NCBI GenBank assembly: GCA_024404315.1
Contig: JAKSQD010000001.1
Location: 1-64,000 of the forward strand
Direction of reading: 5' to 3'
Length of the DNA: 64,000 nt
DNA from: Oscillospiraceae bacterium
Lineage (GTDB): Bacteria; Bacillota; Clostridia; Oscillospirales; Oscillospiraceae
Part shown: piece after piece, positions 37,901 to 46,442 of the stretch
Numbering within the stretch: position 1 is the stretch's first letter
Layout of the letters: each line of letters opens with the position of its first letter
The notes under the pieces: generated by a model
Seen by the model: the letters and a program-made list of their open reading frames with translations, nothing else
Database searches by the model: none
What the model was told of the DNA's origin: nothing
Translations under genes and position numbers: made by a program

Positions 37901-38871
37901 CCATGAGAACCTTCCACACCGGCGGTGTCGCTGGCGGCGAAGGCGGCGCAGGCGATATCACCCAGGGTCTTCCCCGAGTTGAGGAACTGTTCGAGGCACG
38001 CCGTCCCAAGAGAATGGCTCAGCTGGCTGAAATTTCTGGTCGCTGCACCGTGGGCGAGCAGCACAAGGGCACTCTGGTCAGCGTGACCATCACCGCCGAT
38101 GACGGCGATACCCGCACCTATATGCTGCCCCAGGCACAGATTCGTGTCAAGACCGGCGAGACGGTCGAAAAGGGCTTCCAGCTGGTTCCCGGCGCTCTGT
38201 ATCCCCAGGACGTTCTCCGCATCCAGGGCATCCACAAGCTGCATGAGTACCTGGTTAAGGAAGTTCTGAAGCCTTACCGCTCTCAGGGCGTTGACATCAA
38301 CGACAAGCACATTGAGGTCATCTGCCGCCAGATGATGCGCCGTGTCCGTGTGGAGGACGCTGGTGACTCCATCCTGCTGTCCGGCTCTAACATCAGCCTG
38401 ATGAGCTTTGAGGATGCCCGTGACGCTGTTCAGGCTCGCATTGACGCTGGTGAAACCCGTGAGGACGGCGCTCCCCTGGTTCTGCCCACCTGCACTCGTC
38501 TGCTGCTGGGTATCACCAAGGCTGCTCTGGCAACGGATTCCTGGCTGTCCGCCGCTTCCTTCCAGGAAACCACCAAGGTTCTGACCGAGGCCGCTATCAA
38601 CGGCAAAATCGACGTTCTCAACGGCACCAAGGAAAATGTTATCATCGGTAAGATGATTCCCGCTGGTACCGGTCTGAAGGAGTTCCGTTACGACGACCTG
38701 ATGAACGACGAGGGCGATGTGATTGTCCCCGGCGCTGAGGAGTCCACGGATGACTCTGAGCTCTTTGAGGAAGAAGCTTCCGCTCCCATCGTGGAGGACG
38801 AGGCTGATTCCGAGGAGAATCTGTCCCTGGATATTGACTTCGAGGAAGACGACGAGCTGACCCTCGACTAA
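34906..38871 (+). CDS. rpoC: RNA polymerase beta' subunit
   Basis: The 1321-residue protein has the N-terminal zinc finger (Cys59, Cys61, Cys74, Cys77), the active-site [12 protein letters not shown] (about residues 446-457, three Mg-binding Asp), the second zinc-binding cysteine set near [13 protein letters not shown], and the trigger-loop region [16 protein letters not shown]. The C-terminus carries an acidic tail (about 45 residues ending EEDDELTLD). AAGGAGG precedes the ATG. It is co-transcribed with rpoB and ends at a strong terminator. Confidence 0.98.
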   Translation: MSCPDFDAIKISVASPDQIREWSYGEVKKPETINYRTLKPERDGLFCERIFGPTKDWECHCGKYKKIRFKGKVCDRCGVEVTRAKVRRERMGHIELAAPVSHIWYFKGIPSRMGLILDISPRILEKVLYFVSYIVTEPGNTPLSKNQILSEKEYRDMREKYEDDFDAGMGAEAVKKLLEDIDLAELSESLREELKKAAGQKKARIVKRLEVVDAFLQSGNRPEWMIIEALPVLPAELRPMVQLDGGRFATSDLNDLYRRVINRNNRLKRLQQLRAPEIIVRNEKRMLQEAVDALIDNGRRGRAVTGANNRNLKSLSDFLKGKQGRFRQNLLGKRVDYSGRSVIVVGPELKIYQMGLPKEMAVELFRPFIMKKLVQDGAANNIKSAKKMVDKGRPEVWDALEFVIKDHPVMMNRAPTLHRLSIQAFEPVLVEGRAMKLHPLVCTPFNADFDGDQMAVHVPLSAEAQAEARVLMLSANNLLRPQDGGPVTTPSQDMVLGSYYLTFEKDPPVIEDKCFQTCADAVAAMETGTIAPDEYIWVHDTNPKRYQPWIKTDALLCQAALEKGEELPQEIYKCYESDQEARLAYEEGLLHRSKELHTTIDLTAPINRDDLDIHEPILVRRTGMCNGEMITRMVRTTVGRLIFNDQVPQDLGFKNRSNPETALEPEINEICGKKLLGKIISACIKRHGFATSATMLDGIKAQGYHYSTIGSLTVSIYDMSIPQSKYAMVAASERQVVKIERQYRRGLLTDEERYRLVVKEWEKTTKNVSDALTKSMDQYNPIFMMADSGARGSQAQIRQLAGMRGLLANTAGKTIEIPVKANYREGLSVLEYFISSRGARKGLADTALRTADSGYLTRRLVDVSQDVIVREWDCGTNDGILVYEIAENGQVIETFGERINGRYLAEPILDPATGEPMYNPETGRTYNTETIVFAEDAPFLEAHGIHEAKVRTVLNCRARRGVCSKCYGLNLALQERVGLGEAVGIIAAQSIGEPGTQLTMRTFHTGGVAGGEGGAGDITQGLPRVEELFEARRPKRMAQLAEISGRCTVGEQHKGTLVSVTITADDGDTRTYMLPQAQIRVKTGETVEKGFQLVPGALYPQDVLRIQGIHKLHEYLVKEVLKPYRSQGVDINDKHIEVICRQMMRRVRVEDAGDSILLSGSNISLMSFEDARDAVQARIDAGETREDGAPLVLPTCTRLLLGITKAALATDSWLSAASFQETTKVLTEAAINGKIDVLNGTKENVIIGKMIPAGTGLKEFRYDDLMNDEGDVIVPGAEESTDDSELFEEEASAPIVEDEADSEENLSLDIDFEEDDELTLD

Positions 38872-38901
38872 TCCTTCCTCTTTCTCTGAATTTCATTTTT
38901 G

Positions 38902-38935
38902 CTGGGCCTCGCTTCGGTGAGGCTCAGTTTTTTAT
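38902..38935 (+). terminator. Intrinsic terminator after rpoC
   Basis: CTGGGCCTC pairs with GAGGCTCAG (one G-U) around GCTTCGGT, followed by TTTTTT. Confidence 0.85.
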
Positions 38936-38963
38936 TGCAGGCGAACCATTTTTCGGGTATACT
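38935..38963 (+). promoter_or_regulatory. Sigma-A promoter for the ATP-grasp gene
   Basis: TTGCAG, 17 bp, TATACT, immediately after the rpoC terminator. Confidence 0.65.
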
Positions 38964-39008
38964 GTTTTATTATCCAAGCAGTATCCCATCAAGAAGGAGA
39001 GAGACTCT

Positions 39009-40199
39009 ATGAATTTCGTTTTTATTTCCCCTCAGTTTCCCTTTGTATACCGCCACTTCTGCCAGCGGCTCAAGGGCAACGGTGTGAATGTGCTGGGCAT
39101 CGGCGACTGCGCCTATGATCTGCTGCATCCTGAGCTGAAAAACGCTTTGACGGAGTATTACAAAGTCAGCGATATGGCGGATTATGACCAGATGCTCCGT
39201 GCCGTGGCCTATTTTACCTTTAAATATGGCAAAATTGATTATCTGGAATCCAACAACGAGTATTGGATGGAGCAGGATGCCCGTCTTCGTCAGGATTTCC
39301 ACATCACCAGCGGTCTTCAACCGGATGATATGCAGAAATTCAAGCACAAATCTGCTATGAAGGAATACTATGCCAAGGCTGGCATCCCTACCGCCCGCTG
39401 GCATCTGCTCGACGGCAACCGTCAGGCCGCCCTTGACTTTGCCCGCACCGTGGGATATCCCATGGTGGCCAAGCCGGACAACGGCGTGGGCGCAGCGGGC
39501 AATATGACCCTTCGCTGTGACGAGGATCTCTACCGCCTGCTGGATATGGAGCTGGACACCCAGTATATCATGGAGGAGTTCGTTTCCGGCGAGGTATCCG
39601 CCTTTGACGGCATTGTCAACGGCAAGGGAGAGATTGTCTTTTGTGCCAACCATGTGACCACCATCTCGATTATGGACATGGTTCACAATCACGGCCCCAT
39701 GTATTACTCTGTGCTCAAGGACGTGCCCTGGGATATGCTGGAGGCTGGCAAAGCAGTGCTCCAGTCCTTCGGCCTGAAAAAGCGTTCCTTCCATCTGGAA
39801 TTTTTCCGCCTGACGGAAGCCAAGGAAGGTTTGGGCAAGGTGGGCGACATCGTGGGTCTGGAAGTGAATATGCGTCCGGCGGGCGGCTATACCCCCGACA
39901 TGATGAACTACGCCACCAGCGCTGACTATTATCAGCTGTGGGCGGATATGATTTGCTACGATGAGCCTCGTCACGGCTATGACGGGCAGCGTTTCTTCTG
40001 CGCCTACATTGGCCGCTGGGATGAGATTCGCTATTGGCACTCTCACGACGAGGTGTGCGCCCGTTATGGCTGGCGAGTGAAAGATTCGGGCCGTTTGCAG
40101 GGCATTTTGGCCGGAACCATGGGAGATGATTTCTTTATCGTGGTAGCTGACAGCGCCGAAGAGCGGGATGAAATGATCCGTTGGATTCTGGAATCCTGA
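39009..40199 (+). CDS. ATP-grasp family carboxylate-amine/thiol ligase
   Basis: The 396-residue protein has an ATP-grasp core: KFKHKSAMKEYYAKAGIPTA, the P-loop-like YPMVAKPDNGVGAAG (about residues 152-166), YIMEEFVSGEVSAFDG, and the Mg-binding HLEFFRLT and LEVNMRPAGGYTPD. These enzymes activate a carboxylate with ATP and join it to an amine or thiol. The substrate cannot be read from sequence and no biosynthetic partner lies nearby. AAGGAGAG precedes the ATG, and the TRIC gene follows after 36 bp. Confidence 0.85.
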   Translation: MNFVFISPQFPFVYRHFCQRLKGNGVNVLGIGDCAYDLLHPELKNALTEYYKVSDMADYDQMLRAVAYFTFKYGKIDYLESNNEYWMEQDARLRQDFHITSGLQPDDMQKFKHKSAMKEYYAKAGIPTARWHLLDGNRQAALDFARTVGYPMVAKPDNGVGAAGNMTLRCDEDLYRLLDMELDTQYIMEEFVSGEVSAFDGIVNGKGEIVFCANHVTTISIMDMVHNHGPMYYSVLKDVPWDMLEAGKAVLQSFGLKKRSFHLEFFRLTEAKEGLGKVGDIVGLEVNMRPAGGYTPDMMNYATSADYYQLWADMICYDEPRHGYDGQRFFCAYIGRWDEIRYWHSHDEVCARYGWRVKDSGRLQGILAGTMGDDFFIVVADSAEERDEMIRWILES

Positions 40200-40235
40200 T
40201 GTTCCGTTGGATGATACCCACAAGAGGACACAAGC

Positions 40236-40874
40236 ATGATTCCTGATCTTGCTTTTCTCCTGGTGGATCGGCTGGGCACGGCGGCTTTCGCCATGTCCGG
40301 CGCTATGGTCGCCTGCAAGAAAAAGGCCGACCTGTTCGGCATTGTCTTTCTGTCCGTCATTACGGCCATGGGCGGCGGCATGATTCGTGACGTGCTGCTG
40401 GGGCACTGTCCCCCGGCGCTGTTCACCAACTGGCCCGATCTGACCATTTCCACCGTCACTGCCCTTTTGGTCTTCTTTTTCTTTCGCTATCACTGGGATA
40501 TCTACGAAAAAGAAGAAGAAAAAGTGAATTTTATCAACAGTCTGGTGGATGCCGCCGGACTGGGGATGTTTGCGGTCTCTGGCTGTCAGGTCGCCATTGC
40601 TGACGGCTATGGTATGAGCTGGTTTTTGGTGCTGTGCATGGGCATGACAACCGCCTGCGGCGGCGGCCTGCTCCGTGATATCATTTTGGTGGAAATTCCC
40701 TTTATTTTGACCAAGTACATCTACGCCATCGCCGCCATTGCCGGTTCGGTGGTCTATTGCAGCATTCATTATGGCGCAGGTCACGAAAATCTCGCCATGA
40801 TTTGCGGTATCCTGACCACCTTGCTCCTCCGTGTGCTCGCTAGAAAATACAAATGGAACCTGCCAACTTTATAG
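40236..40874 (+). CDS. TRIC-like (UPF0126) membrane channel protein
   Basis: The 212-residue protein has two UPF0126 repeats, each with the glycine motif before an Arg-Asp pair: AMGGGMIRDVLLG (about residues 45-57) and ACGGGLLRDIIL (about 145-156). About seven transmembrane segments are predicted. Bacterial homologues of TRIC form trimeric cation (K+) channels. The TAG stop codon lies within the terminal repeat of a MITE-like element, so the last codons may have been altered by its insertion; length is still normal. Confidence 0.9.
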   Translation: MIPDLAFLLVDRLGTAAFAMSGAMVACKKKADLFGIVFLSVITAMGGGMIRDVLLGHCPPALFTNWPDLTISTVTALLVFFFFRYHWDIYEKEEEKVNFINSLVDAAGLGMFAVSGCQVAIADGYGMSWFLVLCMGMTTACGGGLLRDIILVEIPFILTKYIYAIAAIAGSVVYCSIHYGAGHENLAMICGILTTLLLRVLARKYKWNLPTL

Positions 40875-41038
40875 GCAACACCGCACAATAGTCGAATGTG
40901 TGTCTTGCTTGTCCTTTCACTCCCAAATTTACCGCTAAACCCTTGCAATACATCAAGTATTCCTGCGGATTTCCCAACAAATTTGGAAGCAAAATGACTG
41001 CGCAATACACACATCCCTATTATACGGTATTGCCTATA
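40870..41038. mobile_element. MITE-like element, family A (full copy)
   Basis: The 169-bp element starts TATAGGCAACACCGCACAAT and ends with its counterpart GTATTGCCTATA. The left 43 bases and the reverse complement of the right 43 are about 80% identical by eye. The interior continues to pair (CCAAATTT with AAATTTGG, GCAATAC with GTATT), so the whole unit can fold into one hairpin. It has no coding capacity, and its TA-flanked ends suggest a TA target site. Related fragments lie at 1-17 and perhaps 6271-6312. Confidence 0.75.
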
Positions 41039-41071
41039 GAAAAAAACGAACTATTTCTTCTAAAAATCGGA

Positions 41072-41100
41072 TTGCCTGCCAGCTTGTTCTGTGTTATACT
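41072..41100 (+). promoter_or_regulatory. Sigma-A promoter for the [FeFe] hydrogenase gene
   Basis: TTGCCT, 17 bp, TATACT, 34 bp beyond the end of the MITE-like element. Confidence 0.6.
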
Positions 41101-41194
41101 GAGTTTGTGAAAATAATAACGATTCTCCCGCTCTATGGCTGCTGGCGGAAGAATCGCAAAACAGATGTGTTATATTGCAAAGGAGAGACTGCTT

Positions 41195-42772
41195 ATGAGA
41201 GGACTGTATTCCAACAAAACCGCAATCCGCCACATGGTGTTTACTGAAGTGGCTCGTTTTGCCTACGAAGGCGGCAGCAAGGAAGAATTTGACCAGCTGC
41301 CCTATCAGATGCTGCCCAGCGAACACAACAAGTTCCGTTCTAACATCTTCTTGGAGAGAGCCGTTTTGGGCGAGCGCCTGCGCACCGCCATGGGTCTTCC
41401 CTATCGTCCCGCCAGCCAGGGCGGACCTCTGAGCGCCGGTCTGGAAGAGGCCGCCACCGGCGAGCGCTACTACACTCCCCCGCTGATTAACGTGATTAAG
41501 TTTGCCTGCAACGCCTGCCCCGAAAAGCGAGTGATGGTCACAAACGGCTGTCAGGGCTGTTTGGAGCATCCCTGCATGGAGGTCTGCCCCAAGAACGCCA
41601 TTTCCATGGTCAACGGCAAGTCCACCATCGACGAGAGCAAGTGCATCAAGTGCGGCAAGTGCGTGGCCGCCTGCCCCTACAGCGCCATCATCAAGCAGGA
41701 GCGCCCCTGCACCCGTGCCTGCGGCGCTGGCGCAATCAAAAATGACGAGCTGGGTCGTGCAGAAATCGACCAGAACAAGTGCGTTTCCTGTGGTCAGTGC
41801 CTGGTCTCCTGCCCCTTCGGCGCAATTGTGGATAAGAGCCAGATTTACCAGTGCATCACTTCCCTGAAAAGCGACGTTCCCGTTTACGCCGCCGTTGCTC
41901 CCGCCTTTGTGGGTCAGTGGGGCGATGCTTGCAACGAAAAGGTGCGTGCTGTCTTCAAGCGCATGGGCTTTGAGGACGCTGTGGAAGTCTCCATCGGCGC
42001 TGACCTCTGCACCGTAGCGGAAGCCCGTGACTTTGTGGAGGAAGTGCCCTCCAAGCTGGACTTCATGGCCACCTCCTGCTGCCCCGCCTGGGCTGCTCTG
42101 GCAAAGAAGAACTTCCCCCAGATGGAAAAGAACATCTCCATGGCGCTTACCCCCATGGTTCTGACCGCCCGTCTCATCAAGAAGGAGCATCCCGGCTGCA
42201 AAGTTGCCTTCATCGGCCCCTGCGCCGCAAAGAAGCTGGAAGCAATGCGCCGCACCATTCGTTCCGACGTGGATTATGTTCTGACCTTCGAGGAAGTGGC
42301 CGGTATGATGGAAGCAAAGGGCGTTTCCTTTGCTGACATCCCCCAGAATGAATATCTGCCCTTCAATGAGGCTTCCGGCGACGGTTACGGCTTCGCAGTC
42401 TCCGGCGGTGTGGCTGAGGCTGTGAAGCATGTCATCGCAAAGACCAATCCCGGTATGGAAGTCAAAATCGCCAAGGCCGAGGGTCTGGCAGAGTGCAAAA
42501 AGCTGCTGATGATGGCCAAGGCAGGCAAGTATAAGGGCTATCTGCTGGAGGGCATGGGCTGCCCCGGCGGCTGTGTCGGCGGCGCTGGCACCATCGTGGA
42601 TCCCACCAAGACCACCAAGCTGGTTCAGACCACCGTCAAGGCAAAGTCCGCTATGACTCCCTTCGACTCTCAGTATCTGGCCAAGCTGGAAGACGTGGAA
42701 GAACGGGCTAAGATTATGAGCGCTGACTTCTCCGACGGCGCTGCATGGGAGAAGGAGACCTTCTTCAAGTAA
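41195..42772 (+). CDS. Monomeric [FeFe] hydrogenase (group B-like)
   Basis: The 525-residue enzyme has an N-terminal ferredoxin-like part with two 4Fe-4S motifs (CIKCGKCVAACP, CVSCGQCLVSCP) and extra cysteines (CQGCLEHPCMEVCP), then the H-cluster domain: TSCCPAW (residues 293-299), GPCAAKK (341-347) and EGMGCPGGCVGG (452-463). All four H-cluster cysteines are present. L2 reading GPCAAK rather than MPCxxK points to the group B/M-type ferredoxin-linked enzymes that produce or consume H2 in fermentation. ATG at 41195 follows AAAGGAGAG. No HydE/F/G maturases or NADH subunits lie in this window. Confidence 0.92.
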   Translation: MRGLYSNKTAIRHMVFTEVARFAYEGGSKEEFDQLPYQMLPSEHNKFRSNIFLERAVLGERLRTAMGLPYRPASQGGPLSAGLEEAATGERYYTPPLINVIKFACNACPEKRVMVTNGCQGCLEHPCMEVCPKNAISMVNGKSTIDESKCIKCGKCVAACPYSAIIKQERPCTRACGAGAIKNDELGRAEIDQNKCVSCGQCLVSCPFGAIVDKSQIYQCITSLKSDVPVYAAVAPAFVGQWGDACNEKVRAVFKRMGFEDAVEVSIGADLCTVAEARDFVEEVPSKLDFMATSCCPAWAALAKKNFPQMEKNISMALTPMVLTARLIKKEHPGCKVAFIGPCAAKKLEAMRRTIRSDVDYVLTFEEVAGMMEAKGVSFADIPQNEYLPFNEASGDGYGFAVSGGVAEAVKHVIAKTNPGMEVKIAKAEGLAECKKLLMMAKAGKYKGYLLEGMGCPGGCVGGAGTIVDPTKTTKLVQTTVKAKSAMTPFDSQYLAKLEDVEERAKIMSADFSDGAAWEKETFFK

Positions 42773-42814
42773 AACGCCCCCTCCTCTTTTCCTGTTACCC
42801 TAACAAATGAATCC

Positions 42815-42860
42815 GGCTCTGCTCTCTGGACTCACTCCGGGAGCAGAGCCTTTCTTTCTC
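42815..42860 (+). terminator. Intrinsic terminator after the hydrogenase gene
   Basis: GGCTCTGCTC pairs exactly with GAGCAGAGCC, followed by TTTCTTTCTC. Confidence 0.75.
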
Positions 42861-42998
42861 CTTTCCACAGCGAAAAGCGGCTTTTCTCGACGGATTTTCC
42901 ACGTTTTTGGAAGCTTCTTAAAAGCTATCTTATAGAAATGCTGTCTTTTTTGACAAAATTGACTGTTCTCTTTGGTATATATTCCTTCATTTATACAT

Positions 42999-43027
42999 TT
43001 GACAAATAAGGGCTTTTCGCCTATAAT
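42999..43027 (+). promoter_or_regulatory. Consensus sigma-A promoter for the DUF6465 gene
   Basis: TTGACA, 17 bp, TATAAT. The 140 bp before it, back to the hydrogenase terminator, show nothing else. Confidence 0.8.
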
Positions 43028-43121
43028 ATGCTGTGTGTTGAATAAAACACATGAAAAATGATTATTATTTCCCATTTTTGTCCATTATCGGATTGATACT
43101 TCAAAGAAAGGTTTGTACATT

Positions 43122-43391
43122 ATGGCTAAAGCTACCAAGAAGGCTGCCACTGATGCAGCTGCTACCGTTACCACCGCTGTCAAGAAGGCTACCGCTAAGA
43201 AGGAAGAGGTCTATGTCCAGTTCGCTGGCCGTGAGTTCGACGCTATGAAGATTGTCGCTGACGCAAAGGCTGCTTTTAAGGCTGCTCAGGGTCGCAAGGC
43301 TGTCAAGTCCTGCCAGGTCTACATCAAGCCTGAAGAGAACGCCGCTTATTACGTCATCAATGGCGATTTCACCGGCAAGGTTGAGCTGTAA
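43122..43391 (+). CDS. DUF6465 family small protein
   Basis: The 89-residue protein has a Lys/Ala/Thr-rich histone-like N-terminal tail (about residues 1-28) followed by a compact domain: VYVQFAGREFDAMKI, AKAAFKAAQG, CQVYIKPEENAAYYVING, ending GKVEL. This matches my memory of DUF6465, common and abundant in gut Clostridia but of unknown function. The basic tail suggests nucleic acid binding, which is an inference. The strong promoter and tight terminator suggest high expression from a single-gene transcript. Confidence 0.8.
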   Translation: MAKATKKAATDAAATVTTAVKKATAKKEEVYVQFAGREFDAMKIVADAKAAFKAAQGRKAVKSCQVYIKPEENAAYYVINGDFTGKVEL

Positions 43392-43412
43392 TCTCTCGTT
43401 TCTGATTCAAAA

Positions 43413-43446
43413 GCCCTTTTGCAGCAACGCAAAAGGGTTTTTCCTT
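43413..43446 (+). terminator. Intrinsic terminator after the DUF6465 gene
   Basis: CCCTTTTGC pairs with GCAAAAGGG, followed by TTTTTCC. Confidence 0.85.
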
Positions 43447-43520
43447 TTTCCGGCCATCTGCCATCCCCAACCACACGAAGGGTTCTTTCTCCCTTCCATC
43501 CTACCAGAAAGGAAATTCTC

Positions 43521-43724
43521 ATGAAAAAATGGATTCCCATGGAAAAGCGCTCCAAAAAAGAACAAAAAGCGTATTACTCCGCCCAGCGGGGCAGCTGGAA
43601 CGGTGTGATTCCCGTCACCAAACTGATACCCAATAAAAAAGCATACAATCGCAAAAAGAAGCTGCGTGGGGAGGATATCCCCAACGCAGTTTTTTCTTTT
43701 GTATGCGTTGCTTTTCTTTGTTAA
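43521..43724 (+). CDS. Small basic conserved protein read through its own terminator
   Basis: The 67-residue product has a basic core typical of a small conserved Clostridia family (KRSKKEQKAYYSAQRGSW, PVTKLIPNKKAYNRKKK). I recall relatives ending soon after the NRKK block. Here the frame runs on for about 17 codons through a perfect GC hairpin with a T run, adding a hydrophobic tail (NAVFSFVCVAFLC). The original stop may have been lost by mutation. AAAGGA precedes the ATG. No function is known. Confidence 0.6.
   Translation: MKKWIPMEKRSKKEQKAYYSAQRGSWNGVIPVTKLIPNKKAYNRKKKLRGEDIPNAVFSFVCVAFLC
43661..43696 (+). terminator. Terminator overlapping the 3' end of the small basic ORF
   Basis: GCTGCGTGGGGA pairs with TCCCCAACGCAG with one G-A mismatch, followed by TTTTTTC. 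It lies inside the open frame. Confidence 0.75.
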
Positions 43725-43729
43725 AATGG

Positions 43730-43757
43730 TTGCATTTTTTGTCAAACAGAGTAAAAT
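43730..43757 (+). promoter_or_regulatory. Possible promoter for the hotdog thioesterase gene
   Basis: TTGCAT, 16 bp, TAAAAT. Confidence 0.4.
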
Positions 43758-43793
43758 AAAAACCATCAAAACAACAATAGGAAGGTGAAGCAT

Positions 43794-44159
43794 ATGTCCG
43801 CTCCCTATACCACCCATCATCAGATCCGCCCGGAGCATCTGAACCATCACCGCACCCTGTATGCCGGTCAAATGACCGAATGGATGATTGAAACCGCCTT
43901 TGTCACCGCCGTGGGCATCTGGAACAGCACAGACCATATCGTCATGGCAGGCATCAACAGCACCAAACTGACCCGCCCCATGGTTCCCGGCAACATCCTC
44001 CAGCTGACCGGCACCGTGTCCAAGCTGGGCACCACCAGCATTTCCATCAAGGTGGAAGGCATCGAGCTTATCAGCAAAGCGCCCTGCTGCCTGGGCGAAT
44101 TTGTCTTTGTCACCGTGGATGACCAGGGACACAAAATGCCCCACGGCTTGACCCTGTAA
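43794..44159 (+). CDS. Hotdog-fold acyl-CoA thioesterase-like protein
   Basis: The 121-residue protein has hotdog features: HLNHHRTLYAGQMTEWMIETAF early (landmark, with an Asn/His-rich turn where many thioesterases have the catalytic residue), then VMAGINSTKLTRPMVPGN and a central strand run TSISIKVEGIEL. It may hydrolyse acyl-CoA thioesters; specificity is unknown. The ATG at 43794 has GGAAGG 8 nt upstream, preferred over the GTG three codons earlier. Confidence 0.75.
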   Translation: MSAPYTTHHQIRPEHLNHHRTLYAGQMTEWMIETAFVTAVGIWNSTDHIVMAGINSTKLTRPMVPGNILQLTGTVSKLGTTSISIKVEGIELISKAPCCLGEFVFVTVDDQGHKMPHGLTL

Positions 44160-44227
44160 AAACCTCGTCTCTGATTCCTTTTTCTCTGTGCCGACAGCAA
44201 TTTCTACAAAAAAGCGAAAAAAATTGA

Positions 44228-44256
44228 TTTACAAATTGACGATTTTATGTTAGACT
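44228..44256 (+). promoter_or_regulatory. Putative promoter of the LacI-family gene
   Basis: TTTACA, 17 bp, TAGACT. Confidence 0.5.
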
Positions 44257-44262
44257 GACTTG

Positions 44263-44279
44263 GTAACGAAATCGTTTAC
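44263..44279 (+). promoter_or_regulatory. Probable LacI-type operator
   Basis: GTAACGAAATCGTTTAC has near-palindromic arms (AACGA and TCGTT) and begins at the predicted transcription start, the expected place for autorepression by the regulator encoded 69 bp downstream. Confidence 0.55.
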
Positions 44280-44347
44280 AGAACCATAGAGCCCTTCGCT
44301 CTCTTTTCATTTCGGAACTCCTCCCATGGAAAGGAACGCTATCATTC

Positions 44348-45334
44348 ATGACCATCAACGAAATCGCAAAGATTGCCGGTGTTTCCAATGCTGCCGTTTC
44401 CCGTTATCTCAATGGCGGAAGCCTCAGCCAGGAAAAAAAAGCTCGCATCCGCACTGTGATTGAAGAAACCGGCTACCGTCCCGATACCTATGCCCAGATG
44501 CTGCGAACCAAAAAAATCCGGCAAATTGGCGTTATTGTCCCTAAAATCAACTCCAATTCTGTGGCCGCTGTCACCGCTGGCATCAGCAAGGTGCTTAGTG
44601 AAGAAAACTATATGTTTTTGCTGGCCAACACCGACAACAACGAAAAACGAGAGTTGGATTATCTGGAGCTTTTCGGTGCCAATCGTGTGGCAGGCGTGAT
44701 TCTTTTGGCTACTATCATCACTCCCGAACACGAAAAGAAGCTCTCAGAAAGCAGCATCCCCGTGGTTCTTGTTGGACAAAAGCACAAACGTTTCCCCTGT
44801 GTATACCATAACGACTACGATGCACCCCGTGAGCTGGACGAAATGCTGCTGAAAAAAGGCTGCCGCAAATTTTGCTACATCGGCGTGACAGAACGAGACG
44901 TCGCTGTGGGACAGCTCCGCAAGCAAGCTCTGATTGATGCCTGCAAAGAATATGGCATTTCCAAAGAAGAAATCGTCTTTGTGGAAGGCACCTTCGAGCA
45001 AAACTCCGGCTACGAAATGACGGAAAAACTCTTGAAAACGGTTACGGATATGGACGCTGTGGTTTGCGCCACAGATGCTATGGCCATTGGCTGCATCAGG
45101 GCATTGAAAAAGCACGGCAAACGAGTGCCCGAGGATGTTTCCGTGGTTGGCATTGGTGACACCTGGTCGGGTCAGGTGGTGGATCCCTCTTTAACCACCG
45201 TTCATTATTTTTACGAAGAAAGCGGAGAAGAGGCCGCTCACATGATGCTGGATATGCTTGACCCCAAGGGCAGCAGAATGCCGGTTCGTCAGACCATGCT
45301 GGGCTATGAGCTGAAAATCCGTGGGTCGGTGTAA
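44348..45334 (+). CDS. LacI/GalR-family transcriptional regulator
   Basis: The 328-residue regulator has the N-terminal helix-turn-helix and hinge (TINEIAKIAGVSNAAVSRYLNG, landmark, then GYRPDTYAQMLRTKKI) and a periplasmic-binding-like sugar domain (IGVIVPKINSNSV, YHNDYDAP, DAVVCATDAMAIG, VGIGDTWSG). It resembles sucrose-repressor (ScrR-like) regulators, but no sugar genes lie beside it and the effector is not deducible. It is monocistronic, convergent with tsaD, and preceded by a likely autoregulatory operator. Confidence 0.9.
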   Translation: MTINEIAKIAGVSNAAVSRYLNGGSLSQEKKARIRTVIEETGYRPDTYAQMLRTKKIRQIGVIVPKINSNSVAAVTAGISKVLSEENYMFLLANTDNNEKRELDYLELFGANRVAGVILLATIITPEHEKKLSESSIPVVLVGQKHKRFPCVYHNDYDAPRELDEMLLKKGCRKFCYIGVTERDVAVGQLRKQALIDACKEYGISKEEIVFVEGTFEQNSGYEMTEKLLKTVTDMDAVVCATDAMAIGCIRALKKHGKRVPEDVSVVGIGDTWSGQVVDPSLTTVHYFYEESGEEAAHMMLDMLDPKGSRMPVRQTMLGYELKIRGSV

Positions 45335-45363
45335 CACCCGCCAACACAACCGAATCGTAACAT

Positions 45364-45404
45364 AAAAAAGGAAGCTCAGTGTGAAAACCGGGCTTCCTTT
45401 TTGC
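45364..45404. terminator. Bidirectional terminator between lacI-type gene and tsaD
   Basis: AAAAAGGAAGC pairs with GCTTCCTTTTT, with A and T runs on both sides. Confidence 0.75.
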
Positions 45405-45434
45405 TTGTCGAATCATCCGTAAGAGGCTGCTTGA

Positions 45435-46442
45435 TTACAAAGCAATATTCTTATTTGCGTAGCCGTTCAGCGTCATATCCCCCCGAACACCCGCCAGATA
45501 TTCATAATACCCCTGACAGCCGATCATACAGCCGTTGTCACCACAGAGGGACAGCTTGGGCAGAAACAGCTTGTCACCGCTCTTTTTGCAGGCTTTTTCC
45601 AGCTCGCTTCGGATGGTGGAATTAGCGGCCACACCGCCCGCAGCGGCGATTTTACCATATCCCAGCTCTTTGGCGGCCAGCATGGTTCTGGGAACCAGCT
45701 CATCCGCCACGGCGTGGGCAAAGCTGGCGGCGAAGGAGGGCAGATCCAGCTCCTCCCCCTTCTGCTGGCTGTTGTGGATGAGGTTGAGAGCCGCCGTCTT
45801 GAGGCCGGAAAAGGACATATCCAGCGGAGCGCCGTCTACCTTGGAGCGAGGCAGGCGGTATTTTTTCGGGTCGCCGCCCTGACTGAGCCGATCCATCGGG
45901 CCACCGCCAGGGTAGCCGATGCCCAGCACCCGGGCAACCTTATCAAAGCATTCCCCCGCCGCATCGTCCCGGGTAGCGCCCAGCAGACGCATGGTGGTGT
46001 AATCCTGCACATCCACCAAGAGCGTGTTACCACCGGAGCAGCACAGGCACAGGAAGGGCGGTTCCAAATCAGGATGGGTGATGTAATTGGCGGCAATGTG
46101 ACCCCGGACATGGTGAACGGGAATGAGGGGCACGCCCAGACCATAAGCAACACTCTTGGCGAAGTTGACCCCCACCAGCACAGCACCGATGAGGCCGGGC
46201 GCATAGGTGCAGGCTACGGCGTCGATGTCCTTCCGGGTGATGCCGGCCTCCTCCAGCGCCCGGTCAGCCAGAGAATAAATGGCTTCCAAATGCTTACGGG
46301 AGGCGATTTCAGGAACCACACCACCATAAAGGGTGTGCATATCGACCTGAGAAGCGATGGCATCGGAAAGCACTGTGCGGCCATCCTTCACCACAGAGAC
46401 GGCGGTTTCATCGCAGGAGGATTCCACAGCAAGGATAATCAC
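45435..46442 (-). CDS. tsaD: tRNA N6-adenosine threonylcarbamoyltransferase TsaD
   Basis: The 335-residue ASKHA-fold enzyme transfers threonylcarbamoyl to A37 of ANN-decoding tRNAs, with TsaB and TsaE. It has the N-terminal ILAVESSCDETA, iron-binding HHVRGH (about residues 109-114), SGGNTLLV, GGGPMDRL and SFSGLKTA, and AAGGVAANS. The start is GTG overlapping the rimI stop by 4 bp. tsaB and tsaE are not in the window. Confidence 0.96.
   Translation of the reverse strand: MIILAVESSCDETAVSVVKDGRTVLSDAIASQVDMHTLYGGVVPEIASRKHLEAIYSLADRALEEAGITRKDIDAVACTYAPGLIGAVLVGVNFAKSVAYGLGVPLIPVHHVRGHIAANYITHPDLEPPFLCLCCSGGNTLLVDVQDYTTMRLLGATRDDAAGECFDKVARVLGIGYPGGGPMDRLSQGGDPKKYRLPRSKVDGAPLDMSFSGLKTAALNLIHNSQQKGEELDLPSFAASFAHAVADELVPRTMLAAKELGYGKIAAAGGVAANSTIRSELEKACKKSGDKLFLPKLSLCGDNGCMIGCQGYYEYLAGVRGDMTLNGYANKNIAL

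Noticed and set aside
40898..41110. 70-codon frame spanning the family A element
   Set aside because: Runs from the element interior into the hydrogenase promoter with no ribosome site; the element folds as a hairpin and does not appear to be coding.
45419..45436. Possible family B element end near the tsaD stop (TAAGAGGCTG)
   Set aside because: Only about 10-13 matching bases and no opposite end, so it may be chance.
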